A stretch of 48,704 nucleotides of DNA, taken from Oscillospiraceae bacterium. Its GTDB lineage: Bacteria; Bacillota; Clostridia; Oscillospirales; Oscillospiraceae. This document shows, in pieces, positions 16,293 to 24,069 of this stretch. A model generated the notes under the pieces. The model was not told the origin of the DNA. It saw only the letters and a list, made by a program, of their open reading frames with translations, and searched no databases. Position numbers and translations under genes: made by a program. The stretch lies in NCBI GenBank assembly GCA_015068305.1, contig SVKV01000014.1, positions 1 through 48,704 on the forward strand, read 5' to 3'. Position 1 is the first letter of the stretch; the number at the start of each line of letters is the position of its first letter.

Positions 16293-17084
16293 ATGAAAGA
16301 AATCGCAAACTGCATTCGTACCATGCGGCAGAAGCATCGGATGACCCAGGCAGAACTGGCCCAGGCCCTGGGGGTTCAGTACCAGACCGTCAGCAAATGG
16401 GAAACGGAAGTGACGGTGCCGGATGTGGGGATGCTTCCCCGGATCGCGGATTATTTCGGCATCTCCATGGATGAGCTCTTCGGAAGAAAACAGGCCGGCT
16501 GCTCCGGGGAAATCCCCGAAGATCAGCTGCGCTTCCTCCTTCGGACATATTCTCAGATGTACGGACCGGAAGCGGGGCCCTGGAATGTATCTGTGGAAAA
16601 CAAGTATCTGATGTACCGGTTTGCGGAGTTCTTTGAAAAGAACTTTCAGGTCAGAGAAACGGACGACATCTGCAACATCGGCATCGGCGCGGGAGAATGG
16701 GATGAATACCTGTCCTGGAAGCTGAAAAAAGGAACGCTGACCAGTATTGACCGGCTGGAAATCTGCTGCCGGCAGCTGGAGCAGCGGCTGATTGCGGAAG
16801 AAAATCCCAACAAGGTCCGGGTGATTCGGGCGGATGCGGGGGAGCTTACTCTGGAGGGGCAGTTTGACATCGTCACCATGGTGGGCTCCACGGTGACGGA
16901 AAGCGGTATGGGGCTGACGCTGGTTGAAAAGGCCATGGATTTTGTGAAGGCGGGCGGAGCCCTCTATTATCAGTCCATGGACAGCGGGGAAGACAGCGAC
17001 CGGGTGATCAGAGCCGCACACAGCCGGGGTATGAAGCTGGGGGCCTTTGCCGCAGACGATGCCTACGGATTCTCCTGCCGGTAA
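16293..17084 (+). CDS. XRE-family DNA-binding domain fused to a class I methyltransferase-like domain
   Basis: A 263-residue protein in two parts. Residues 5-60 form an XRE/Cro helix-turn-helix (MTQAELAQALGVQYQTVSKW, then VPDVGMLPRIADYFGIS). From about residue 120 comes a SAM-dependent methyltransferase-like fold: NIGIGAGEWDEYLSW near 129 as a glycine-rich motif I, SIDRLEICC near 150 as motif II with an acidic residue, IRADAGEL near 173 and FDIVTMVGS near 188. It may act as a metabolite-sensing regulator rather than an enzyme. The ATG has an AGAGGTGA site. Its gene is bounded by terminators on both sides and is monocistronic. Confidence 0.85.
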   Translation: MKEIANCIRTMRQKHRMTQAELAQALGVQYQTVSKWETEVTVPDVGMLPRIADYFGISMDELFGRKQAGCSGEIPEDQLRFLLRTYSQMYGPEAGPWNVSVENKYLMYRFAEFFEKNFQVRETDDICNIGIGAGEWDEYLSWKLKKGTLTSIDRLEICCRQLEQRLIAEENPNKVRVIRADAGELTLEGQFDIVTMVGSTVTESGMGLTLVEKAMDFVKAGGALYYQSMDSGEDSDRVIRAAHSRGMKLGAFAADDAYGFSCR

Positions 17085-17094
17085 TATAAATTTG

Positions 17095-17129
17095 AACGGG
17101 CGTGCTGCGGATAAGGCAGCACGCCCGTT
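17095..17129. terminator. bidirectional terminator between convergent genes
   Basis: AACGGGCGTGCTGC / GCAGCACGCCCGTT, a perfect 14-bp stem with a 7-base loop, between the XRE-methyltransferase gene (plus) and the lysozyme gene (minus). Confidence 0.85.
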
Positions 17130-17136
17130 GGGTTTA

Positions 17137-18024
17137 TCAGCCGTAGGAGGGGAAATACACATTGAAGTCGCAGTCGGTTTCGATGCCGGGGATCTTTCCC
17201 GTGTCGGTGTACTGCCACATATCCACCTTGTAGGGGAAATCCATCCGGTCGGTATAGGAGGCAAGCCAGAAATCGTACTGCTTCAGCTCTGCCAGGTAGT
17301 AAAGATTCCGGGACTGGTGGGCGTTGAAATAGACCATGGCATTGTAGCCCGCCATTTCCACAGTTTCCAGAAAGGTTTTGGCGCAGTCGGTCAGAGTCCG
17401 CCGGTCCATATTCTGAGAGCGGGATTTTTCGTCCCGGACCCGTTCCCAGTCAAAAACCACGGGCATGGTGATATCGTGGTCCTTGATGATGTCCAGAACA
17501 TAGTAGGCTTCCTCTTCCGCTTCCTCCCGGGTCAGAGCCTGGGAGAAAAAGTAGACACCGATGTCCAGTCCTGCGGCGGCAGCACCTTCCAGATTGGCCT
17601 GGGCATATTTGTCGGCGTTGATCTTTCCGGATTCGCTGCCCCGGTAGCCGATGCGGATGATGGCAAATTCTGCACCGGCGTCGGCCACGGCCTCCCAGTC
17701 GATGTCATACTGCCAGCTGGATACATCGATGCCGGCGATGCTTTCACCCTCGATCAGCTTCAGAAAACGGCCGTCATACTGAAAATCCAGATCGCCGTAG
17801 GGATTGGGAGGCGGAGGCGGCAGCGTGGGCTCCGTGGGATCTTCCGTGGGGATCTCCGGGGCTTCCGTTTCCGGCTCGGAGGCAATCTGCAGGGCGGGAT
17901 CGTCCTCAGCACCCCAATAGGGCATGCTCAGCAGGATCAGCCCTCCGGTCACCACCAGCATCACAGCGGCCACGGCCAGAAGGACCCTGCGCAGTTTCTT
18001 TGTTGAAGTTTGGTCGTGTACCAT
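17137..18024 (-). CDS. membrane-anchored GH25 lysozyme-like muramidase
   Basis: A 295-residue protein. A basic start (KKLRR) and one hydrophobic helix (residues 13-32) form an uncleaved anchor or signal; a Pro/Thr/Glu-rich linker with a run of prolines follows (about 50-75), then a GH25 catalytic domain to the end. Domain motifs include GIDVSSWQYDIDW near 96 with the first catalytic Asp, VVFDWERV near 190 with the Asp-Trp-Glu triad, and DMWQYTDTG near 270. GH25 enzymes cleave the N-acetylmuramyl-glucosamine bond of peptidoglycan. ATG 18024 has AAGGAGA. A role in cell-wall remodelling is likely, given the anchor; a defence or phage origin is less likely. Confidence 0.92.
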   Translation of the reverse strand: MVHDQTSTKKLRRVLLAVAAVMLVVTGGLILLSMPYWGAEDDPALQIASEPETEAPEIPTEDPTEPTLPPPPPNPYGDLDFQYDGRFLKLIEGESIAGIDVSSWQYDIDWEAVADAGAEFAIIRIGYRGSESGKINADKYAQANLEGAAAAGLDIGVYFFSQALTREEAEEEAYYVLDIIKDHDITMPVVFDWERVRDEKSRSQNMDRRTLTDCAKTFLETVEMAGYNAMVYFNAHQSRNLYYLAELKQYDFWLASYTDRMDFPYKVDMWQYTDTGKIPGIETDCDFNVYFPSYG

Positions 18025-18223
18025 GGGAAATCTCCTTCTGCGGGTTCTTTCGACCAAGTATATCATATTTTGCGCCGGTTTCCAAGAGGAAAGGCGATTT
18101 TCCCGTTTCCGGCAGGGTGCAAAACCTGTCGTGCGGTTCGGTGAAAAGAGGGGTATGTTTCGTGGGTTTTCCCAATGGGCCGGGGCTAAAATGGGTAGCA
18201 AATACACTTGGGGAGGAATGGCA

Positions 18224-19006
18224 ATGCAATGCCAGAAGCTGAAAACCTATATGGAGACCGGGAGAGTCCTGTTCCTGCCGCCCCGGGCCATCCGGCCCAA
18301 TCCGGCACAGCCGAGAAAGGTATTCCGGGAGGAGGCTCTGGCGGAGCTGGCCGACTCCATCCGGCAGCATGGGATCCTGCAGCCCCTGTCGGTGCGCCGG
18401 GTGGGTAGCGCCTATGAGCTGATCGCCGGGGAGCGGCGGCTCCGGGCAGCCCAGATGGCGGGACTTTCCGAAATTCCCTGCATTGTGATGAATATGGACG
18501 ACCGGGAGTCCGGAATGGCGGCAATGGTGGAGAATCTGCAGCGGCAGGATCTGGACTTTGTGGAGGAGGCCCAGGGAATTTCCAGGCTGATGGAAGTCTG
18601 GCAGCTGAGCCAGGACCAGGCGGCCCGGATGCTGGGGAAGAGCCAGAGCGCCATTGCCAATAAGCTGCGGCTGCTGCGGCATTCGCCCCGGGTATTGCAG
18701 CAGCTGCGGGAATCGGGGCTGACGGAGCGCCACGGACGGGCATTGCTGAAGCTGAAAAGTGAGGAAGAGAAGCTGGCGGCCATTTCCGTCATAATCCAGC
18801 AGGCCATGAATGTGGCCCGGGCGGAAAAGTACATCCAGGAGCTGCAAAAGAGCGCCGGGAAGGGCCCGCAGCGGGTGAATGTGGGGGTGTTTCTGAATAA
18901 TCTGAGCCAGTCCCTGGCGCGGATCCAGTCCTCCGGGATCCCGGCGGTATCGGAAAGACGGGAAACGGAGGATGAAATCGTGCTGACCATTACGATTCCA
19001 AAGTAG
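18224..19006 (+). CDS. ParB/Noc-family chromosome partition or nucleoid occlusion protein
   Basis: A 260-residue ParB-family protein. The N-terminal CTP-binding region shows NPAQPRKVF near residue 21, IRQHGILQPLSVR near 45 and AGERRLRAAQ near 67 (the GERRxRA box); the central helix-turn-helix is LSQDQAARMLGKSQSAIANK near 127. The C-terminal dimer region is short. ATG 18224 is preferred over 18218 because GGGAGG is 7 bases upstream of it but only 1 base from the other. No parA is adjacent, which favours a Noc-like or second ParB over the main partition protein. I saw no clear parS or Noc site nearby. A hairpin-array repeat follows the stop. Confidence 0.9.
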   Translation: MQCQKLKTYMETGRVLFLPPRAIRPNPAQPRKVFREEALAELADSIRQHGILQPLSVRRVGSAYELIAGERRLRAAQMAGLSEIPCIVMNMDDRESGMAAMVENLQRQDLDFVEEAQGISRLMEVWQLSQDQAARMLGKSQSAIANKLRLLRHSPRVLQQLRESGLTERHGRALLKLKSEEEKLAAISVIIQQAMNVARAEKYIQELQKSAGKGPQRVNVGVFLNNLSQSLARIQSSGIPAVSERRETEDEIVLTITIPK

Positions 19007-19019
19007 GGAATATACTATG

Positions 19020-19329
19020 CCCTTTTCTTGTTTCGGCAAGAAAAGGGCCAAAAGAAGCCGAGTAAAGGGGCGCTACGAACAAATGCGCCCCCTTTACAAT
19101 CCCCCGCCGCATCGCCATCCAGCATTCAAAAATGTTCCGATTTTTGAACGCTTGCAATTTGCAAATCTGAAGGTTTGCTCCGTAGAGCCCGCTGAAAATC
19201 GGGACATTTTCAGTGGGCGGCGGTCAAAAGCGGCGGGAGTGGGGTCCGGGGCGAGGATGCGATTTGCCCGTAATGCCTCGCCCCGGACGATTTCTTTGGT
19301 TACTTTCTTGTTCGGAAACAAGAAAGTAA
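19020..19329 (-). repeat. hairpin-array repeat core, copy A (inverted)
   Basis: About 310 bp that match, on the minus strand, the core also found at 27.6, 29.4 and 48.6 kb: it runs from TTACTTTCTTG (complement at 19319-19329) through the GTCCGGGGCGAGG stem to the final hairpin CCCTTTTCTTG / CAAGAAAAGGG at 19020-19047. Reading frames through it are not conserved proteins. Unlike the other copies, the sequence just outside the core does not carry the shared AAATTGGAATTT ends, so this copy is the core alone or has decayed ends. It lies between parB/noc and the terminator of the zinc-ribbon gene. Confidence 0.9.
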
Positions 19330-19378
19330 CACATATCGTCAGTTTAGAATAATGGAATTCAAATTCCGCAAAACAAAG

Positions 19379-19404
19379 AGGGCAGACCCGAAAGGGTCTG
19401 CCCT
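19379..19404 (-). terminator. terminator of the zinc-ribbon gene
   Basis: AGGGCAGACCC / GGGTCTGCCCT around GAAA; on the minus strand it is followed by CTTTGTTTTG. Confidence 0.85.
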
Positions 19405-19425
19405 GGTTTGTGTTCAATTCAGCAA

Positions 19426-19704
19426 TTAGCCGTTGGCACGCATCTGAGCGAAGCACTCGCTGCAGAAAACGGGACGGTCGGACTTGGGCTGGAAGGGAAC
19501 CTTTGCTTCGCCGCCGCAGCGTGCGCAGGTAGCGGTGAAGAACTCACGGGGACCGCGGGTAGCGTTCTTGCGAGCGTCACGGCAAGCCTTGCAGCGCTGG
19601 GGCTCGTTCTGGAAGCCGCGCTCAGCGTAGAACTCCTGCTCACCGGCGGTGAACACGAACTCGTTGCCGCACTCTTTGCAAACTAAAGTCTTATCTTCGT
19701 ACAT
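19426..19704 (-). CDS. small zinc-ribbon protein
   Basis: A 92-residue protein with two four-cysteine ribbons: CKEC (residues 9-12) with CKAC (about 38-41), and CARC (about 58-61) with CSEC (about 81-84). The segment FVFTAGEQEFYAERGF between the first pair is typical of the probable zinc-binding (zf-trcl type) domain found in Clostridia. The ATG at 19704 follows AGAGGTAA. Likely a nucleic-acid or protein-binding regulator; function unknown. It is monocistronic, with its own terminator. Confidence 0.88.
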   Translation of the reverse strand: MYEDKTLVCKECGNEFVFTAGEQEFYAERGFQNEPQRCKACRDARKNATRGPREFFTATCARCGGEAKVPFQPKSDRPVFCSECFAQMRANG

Positions 19705-19891
19705 TGGAATTACCTCTCTTCGGTTTATTGCCCCGTGAAAAAACCAGCTCATGCCAGGAAAAACGCGGAGTCTGAATATCTTATGGCAAATGCTGCCACA
19801 AGTCGGATTATACACAAATACCGTATAAATGTCAACACTTTGTTCACAATTTTTGCGGAAATGTCGGATCCTTTATGTATTTTGGGGCCGT

Positions 19892-20929
19892 TCAGATGCT
19901 GAAGCTGCTCTGGCCCTCATAGGGGATGTGCAGATGATCGTAGGCCAGGGTGGTGACACAGCGGCCCCGGGGAGTCCGGGTCAGAAAGCCCAGCTGCATG
20001 AGGTAGGGCTCATACACGTCTTCCAGAGTCACCGCCTCTTCGCCAATGGTGGCTGCCAGGGTCTCCAGACCCACCGGGCCGCCGCCGTAATTCTGAATAA
20101 TGGCAGTGAGCATCCGCCGGTCGATGTTGTCAAGGCCCAGTTGATCCACTTCCAGACGGGAAAGGGCCAGGTCGGCGGCTTCCTTGGTAATGGTGCCGTC
20201 GCCCAGGACCATAGCGAAATCCCGGACCCGTCGCAGGAAACGGTTGGCGATACGGGGGGTGCCCCGGCTCCGGGAAGCAATCTCCATGGCGCCCTCTTTC
20301 TCGATGGGCATACCCAGGATGGTTGCGGACCGGGTGACGATCTTGGCCAGCTCCTCGGGGGTATAGAGCTCCAGACGCAGATTCACGCCGAACCGGTCCC
20401 GCAGGGGAGCGGACAGCTGGCCTGCCCGGGTAGTGGCACCGACAAGGGTGAATTTGGGCAGATCCAGGCGGATGGAGTTGGCGGAAGGGCCCTTGCCCAC
20501 GATGATGTCGATGGCAAAATCCTCCATGGCCGGGTACAGAATTTCTTCAACCACCCGGTTAAGGCGGTGGATTTCATCGATGAAGAGAATGTCGCCGGGA
20601 TTTAGGTTCGTCAGCAATGCCGCCAGATCGCCGGGCTTTTCAATGGCGGGGCCGGAGGTGATCCGGATGCCGGCACCCATCTCGTTGGCGATGACACCGG
20701 CCAGGGTGGTCTTGCCCAGGCCCGGAGGGCCGTAGAGGAGGGTATGGTCCAGGGGCTCGTTTCTTAAGCGGGCTGCCTCAATATAGACGGAAAGGTTGCC
20801 CTTTGCTTTTTCCTGGCCGGTATAGTCCGACAGGAGCTTGGGCCGCAGGCCGATTTCCCCTGCGTCCTGGGGCGCAAAGGTGGGGGAGATGATCGGCGCG
20901 GAAATTTCTTGGGAAAATTCTAGACTCAT
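19892..20929 (-). CDS. ruvB: Holliday junction branch-migration ATPase RuvB
   Basis: A 345-residue AAA+ motor that, with RuvA, drives branch migration of Holliday junctions. Walker [12 protein letters not shown] near residue 65, Walker [12 protein letters not shown] near 115, sensor 1 ATTRAG near 165 and a C-terminal winged helix with arginine-rich RTPRGRCVT complete the family pattern. ATG 20929 was chosen (MSLEFSQ); the longer frame to 21001 runs through an intergenic repeat and is spurious. It sits after ruvC-ruvA in the same direction, separated by that repeat. Confidence 0.97.
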   Translation of the reverse strand: MSLEFSQEISAPIISPTFAPQDAGEIGLRPKLLSDYTGQEKAKGNLSVYIEAARLRNEPLDHTLLYGPPGLGKTTLAGVIANEMGAGIRITSGPAIEKPGDLAALLTNLNPGDILFIDEIHRLNRVVEEILYPAMEDFAIDIIVGKGPSANSIRLDLPKFTLVGATTRAGQLSAPLRDRFGVNLRLELYTPEELAKIVTRSATILGMPIEKEGAMEIASRSRGTPRIANRFLRRVRDFAMVLGDGTITKEAADLALSRLEVDQLGLDNIDRRMLTAIIQNYGGGPVGLETLAATIGEEAVTLEDVYEPYLMQLGFLTRTPRGRCVTTLAYDHLHIPYEGQSSFSI

Positions 20930-20939
20930 AAAGGCCTCC

Positions 20940-21023
20940 GTAAAAAAGAGTGGAGAGTGGAGAGTAGAGAGTGGAGAGTGAAAATATGGGATAAACTCCA
21001 CACTTCACTCTTCAAACTCCACA
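20940..21023. repeat. AGAGTGG-type intergenic repeat between ruvA and ruvB
   Basis: A run of near-tandem GAGAGTGGA units (20946-20980), then CACACTTCACTCTTCAAAC and ACTCCACACT (21000-21024), which are roughly complementary to the first part. The segment can therefore fold into one long imperfect hairpin. It splits ruvA from ruvB without breaking either gene. Comparable GTGGAGAGTG-type spacers are a recurrent class of intergenic repeat in gut Clostridia, to my recollection. Confidence 0.7.
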
Positions 21024-21629
21024 CTAGCTTTTCATAACCATGGCCCGCAGGGCATAGCGAACCATTTCTTCAGTGGTTGCGGATGCGTCGACACCCTTCA
21101 GGGCGGCGTTGATCTCGGCGGGGGAGTAGCCCAGCTCCTGCAGCGCCGCATGGGCCAGGGCCGCTGCGTTGGAGGTCTGGACGGGCGCCGCAGCCACGGG
21201 GCCGCCGGAGAAGTCCAGCTCCATGGATCCGCCGCCGATCTTGTCCTTCAGCTCCAGGATAATCCGCTGGGCGATCTTTTTGCCCACGCCCTGGGCGGCG
21301 GTGAGCATCTTTTCGTCACCGGTCATAATGGCCAGGGTGAAATTCTGAGGTCCCCCGGCGGAGAGAATGGCCATGGCAGCCTTGGGGCCTACGCCGTTGA
21401 CGGAAGTCAGCAGTTCATAGCACCGCTGCTCCTCTTTGGAAATAAAGCCGTAAAGGTCAAAGGCATCCTCCCGGATGGATTCGGTAACGTAAAGCCGGGC
21501 ATTCTGGTTCAGCTTCAGCTGGGATGCGGTATAGGCCGTGATGCGGCAGCCGTAGCCAACGCCGCTGCAATCGATGACGGCAAGGCCCGGCTCCAAAACG
21601 GTCACGGGACCGGAAACATAATAAATCAT
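21024..21629 (-). CDS. ruvA: Holliday junction DNA-binding protein RuvA
   Basis: A 201-residue protein of standard length. The N-terminal OB fold starts MIYYVSGPV, the two helix-hairpin-helix motifs are in the ELLTSVNGVGPKAAMAIL region near residue 73 and AQGVGKKIAQRIILEL near 110, and the C-terminal RuvB-binding domain ends in AEINAALKGV and EEMVRYALRAM. ATG 21629 overlaps the ruvC stop (ATGA), so the genes are coupled. It forms the tetramer that holds the junction open for RuvB. Confidence 0.97.
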   Translation of the reverse strand: MIYYVSGPVTVLEPGLAVIDCSGVGYGCRITAYTASQLKLNQNARLYVTESIREDAFDLYGFISKEEQRCYELLTSVNGVGPKAAMAILSAGGPQNFTLAIMTGDEKMLTAAQGVGKKIAQRIILELKDKIGGGSMELDFSGGPVAAAPVQTSNAAALAHAALQELGYSPAEINAALKGVDASATTEEMVRYALRAMVMKS

Positions 21630-22138
21630 ACAAAGCCTCCATTTTTGCGCTGGGCCTGAGCCAGCAGAGAGGTGGAAGAACGGCCATGGCACAATGCGAT
21701 GGCGATGGCATCGGCAGCATCGTCGGGTTTCGGCATGGCATCCAGGCGCAGCAACCGCTTGGTCATGTCCTGGACCTGGTGTTTGGTGGCGTTGCCGTAG
21801 CCCACCACCGCCTGCTTGACCTGCATGGGCTTGTAGGAATAAACCTCCAGACCCGCCTGCCGGATGGCAAGAAGGATCACGCCCCGGCTCTGGGCCACGC
21901 CGATGCCGGTGGTGACGTTCTGACCGAAGAACAGCTCTTCGATGGCAACCACATCGGGCTTTGTGACCCGCAGCAGCTCCACCATATCGTTATAGATGAC
22001 CTCCAGCCGCCAGGAAAAATCCGTATTGGCCGGAGTGGTGATGGCACCGCAGCGCAGCAGCTGAAACTGTCCCCGCTCCGCCTCCACCAGACCGAAGCCG
22101 GTGATGCCGTAGCCGGGGTCAATACCGAGAATCCGCAT
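21626..22138 (-). CDS. ruvC: crossover junction endodeoxyribonuclease RuvC
   Basis: A 170-residue RNase H-fold resolvase. The acidic catalytic residues are seen in ILGIDPGYGITG (Asp near residue 7), AIEELFFG (Glu near 67) and the C-terminal KPDDAADAIAIALCH (Asp near 141-144). It cuts Holliday junctions symmetrically. ATG 22138 starts within the TGA-ATG overlap with the small membrane protein gene upstream. Together the four genes make one minus-strand operon: small membrane protein, ruvC, ruvA, ruvB. Confidence 0.97.
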   Translation of the reverse strand: MRILGIDPGYGITGFGLVEAERGQFQLLRCGAITTPANTDFSWRLEVIYNDMVELLRVTKPDVVAIEELFFGQNVTTGIGVAQSRGVILLAIRQAGLEVYSYKPMQVKQAVVGYGNATKHQVQDMTKRLLRLDAMPKPDDAADAIAIALCHGRSSTSLLAQAQRKNGGFV

Positions 22139-22287
22139 CACAGACCTCCCCGGGCGATGTTCATATAATACATGGCAATCAGCGCCAGAAACAGCACCAG
22201 CGCGATCCGGGCACCCCAGACCTGCCACCGGGGACGGGGCTCGTAAACGTCCTCAGCTTCGGAAGCCATGATATTCTGTTCTTCCAT
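22138..22287 (-). CDS. 49-residue single-pass membrane protein leading the ruvCAB operon
   Basis: A small frame (150 bases) with a clear GAGGTG site seven bases before its ATG at 22287. The first half is acidic to neutral (SEAEDVYEPRPRW), then one hydrophobic helix (about residues 26-42, ARIALVLFLALIAMYYM) and a short tail. Its stop codon overlaps the ruvC start codon (ATGA), indicating coupled translation. I recognise no family. The ribosome binding site, overlap and sensible topology make it likely to be real. Confidence 0.75.
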   Translation of the reverse strand: MEEQNIMASEAEDVYEPRPRWQVWGARIALVLFLALIAMYYMNIARGGL

Positions 22288-22530
22288 AAAACTCACCTCA
22301 TCGGTTATCATAACACATTTGTTCTGGTTTTCCTATACATTTTTTCTTTTCCGGAGAAAAGAATCCGATATTTTTCAAAAAGGACTGGAAAGACAGGGAC
22401 TTATCGTGTACAATGGTCGTGTATTTTTCCAGAGGGCAGACCCTTTCTGCGGCTTGGGTGCTGCCGTTCCTTTGGGAAACCCTTCGGAAAAGAACTGGAA
22501 GGGATCTTTGGATAAGAAAGAGAGAACTGT

Positions 22531-23814
22531 ATGAAAGAAAAATTCAAGCTTACATCCCTGGAGCGCAACTGGATCCTCTACGACATCGCAAACTCTGCCT
22601 TCACCCTGCTGGTGTCCACGCTGATCCCCATTTACTTCAATTCTCTGGCCGGTGCTGCCGGTGTCCATGAGGATATGTACTTAAGCTACTGGGGCTATGC
22701 CGGCTCCATCTCCACGGTGCTGGTTGCCATCATTGCCCCCATCTGCGGCACACTGTCCGACCGGAAATTCAAAAAGCCCATCTTCCTGCTGACGGTGCTC
22801 TTAGGCTGCATCGCCTGCGCCTGTATGGGCCTGACCACCCACTGGCTGGTATTTCTGGGTATTTTCATCCTGGCAAAGGTGGGCTTCCACTCCTCCATCG
22901 TGTTCTATGACTCCATGCTGCCGGAAATCACCACGGAAGAGCGGATGGACAATGTTTCTTCCATGGGCTATGCCTACGGCTACATCGGAAGCGTGGTACC
23001 CTTCGTCATCTGCCTGGTGCTGGTGCTGATGTGTGACAGCTTCGGTCTGACCATGGGCGGCGCCATGGTCTGCGCCTTCCTGATCACGGGCATCTGGTGG
23101 GCGGTGCTCAGCCTGCCTCTGCTGAAAAGCTATCGTCAGACTGCTTTCGTGGACGGCAAGGGTGCGCCGCTGAAGGATTCCTTCAAGCAGCTGGTCCGGA
23201 CCTTTAAGGAAGCCAAGGCAGAAAAGCATGTTTTCGTGTATCTTATTGCTTTCTTCTTCTTCATCAACGGTGTTTATACCATCATCGATATGGCCACCGC
23301 CTACGGCTCCGCCCTGGGTCTGGATACCACGGGCCTACTGCTTGCCCTGCTGCTGACCCAGATCGTGGCCTTCCCCTGTGCGATTATCTTCGGCCGTCTG
23401 TCCGCCAAGTATGACACAGGTCTGCTGATCAAGGTCTGCATCGTCTGCTACACCTGCATCACCCTCTTCGGTATGTTCCTGGTGAGCCTCTGGCAGTTCT
23501 GGGTCCTGGCCTGCCTGGTGGGTATGTTCCAGGGCGGCATCCAGGCTCTGTCCCGCAGCTATCTGGGCAAGATCATCCGACCGGAGCGCAGCGGCGAATT
23601 CTACGGCCTGATGGACATCTGCGGCAAGGGCGCCTCCTTCCTGGGCACCACCATGGTTGCCTTCGTCAGCCAGATCACCGCAGGCGTGAAGGTCAATGTG
23701 TTCGGCCTGCAGCTGCAGAATGAGAACCTGGCTGTGGGCAGCCTGGTGATCCTGTTCATCATCGGCTATCTGGTCTTCTGCAAAGCAGACAAGCTGAACA
23801 AGGAAAGAGCATAA
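22531..23814 (+). CDS. major facilitator transporter, UMF1 family
   Basis: A 427-residue membrane protein with about 12 hydrophobic segments. The N-terminal motif WILYDIANSAFTLLVSTLIP, the GTLSDRKFKKP loop between helices 2 and 3 and the QALSRSYLGKIIRPERSGEF segment near residue 345 are typical of the UMF1/Atg22-like group of MFS proteins. The substrate is unknown; some relatives are proposed to export amino acids or sugars. ATG 22531 follows AAGAAAGAGAGAA. It stands alone, with a hairpin after the stop. Confidence 0.88.
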   Translation: MKEKFKLTSLERNWILYDIANSAFTLLVSTLIPIYFNSLAGAAGVHEDMYLSYWGYAGSISTVLVAIIAPICGTLSDRKFKKPIFLLTVLLGCIACACMGLTTHWLVFLGIFILAKVGFHSSIVFYDSMLPEITTEERMDNVSSMGYAYGYIGSVVPFVICLVLVLMCDSFGLTMGGAMVCAFLITGIWWAVLSLPLLKSYRQTAFVDGKGAPLKDSFKQLVRTFKEAKAEKHVFVYLIAFFFFINGVYTIIDMATAYGSALGLDTTGLLLALLLTQIVAFPCAIIFGRLSAKYDTGLLIKVCIVCYTCITLFGMFLVSLWQFWVLACLVGMFQGGIQALSRSYLGKIIRPERSGEFYGLMDICGKGASFLGTTMVAFVSQITAGVKVNVFGLQLQNENLAVGSLVILFIIGYLVFCKADKLNKERA

Positions 23815-23822
23815 TCGGTCTG

Positions 23823-23848
23823 ATCCCGGCGGCGAAAGCTGCCGGGAT
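23823..23848 (+). terminator. hairpin after the UMF1 transporter
   Basis: ATCCCGGC(G)GC-GAAA-GC(T)GCCGGGAT stem, followed by only a short T-stretch (TGCATTT). Probable weak terminator. Confidence 0.6.
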
Positions 23849-23931
23849 TGCATTTGGGCAAGAACTTTGCACAAAATAACCCCTCCGGTTTTAGATAAAA
23901 GGATGGTTTTTTGCAAGTTCCCGGAAATGAC

Positions 23932-23985
23932 TTGCATTCCGGTTTTGTTAGGGGTATACTGTAACCAGCGATGGAATCGTTTCCA
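23932..23985 (+). promoter_or_regulatory. lacI-type gene promoter with its own operator
   Basis: A -35 TTGCAT (23932-23937) and -10 TATACT (23955-23960) are separated by exactly 17 bases. TGGAATCGTTTCCA (23972-23985) lies just downstream, over the expected transcription start. It fits the LacI-family half-site pattern TGNAANCGNTTNCA at every fixed position. Placement and match indicate autorepression by the regulator encoded next. Confidence 0.85.
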
Positions 23986-24012
23986 ACTTTGTTTCAACTT
24001 TGTTCCAACTTT
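23984..24012 (+). repeat. three tandem CAACTTTGTT-like units in the lacI leader
   Basis: CAACTTTGTTT, CAACTTTGTTC and CAACTTTT follow one another with an 11-base period, directly after the operator and in the transcribed leader. Function unknown; they may reflect replication slippage. Confidence 0.5.
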
Positions 24013-24069
24013 TCTGGGTGTCGCCTGCGGCACCCGTTTGTTCATTTTCGGGAAGAGGAGGTGTCACCC

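Noticed and set aside
18130..18180. possible parS or Noc site near parB (TGTTTCGTGGG)
   Set aside because: Only the first six bases match the parS consensus; the second half-site is not complementary.
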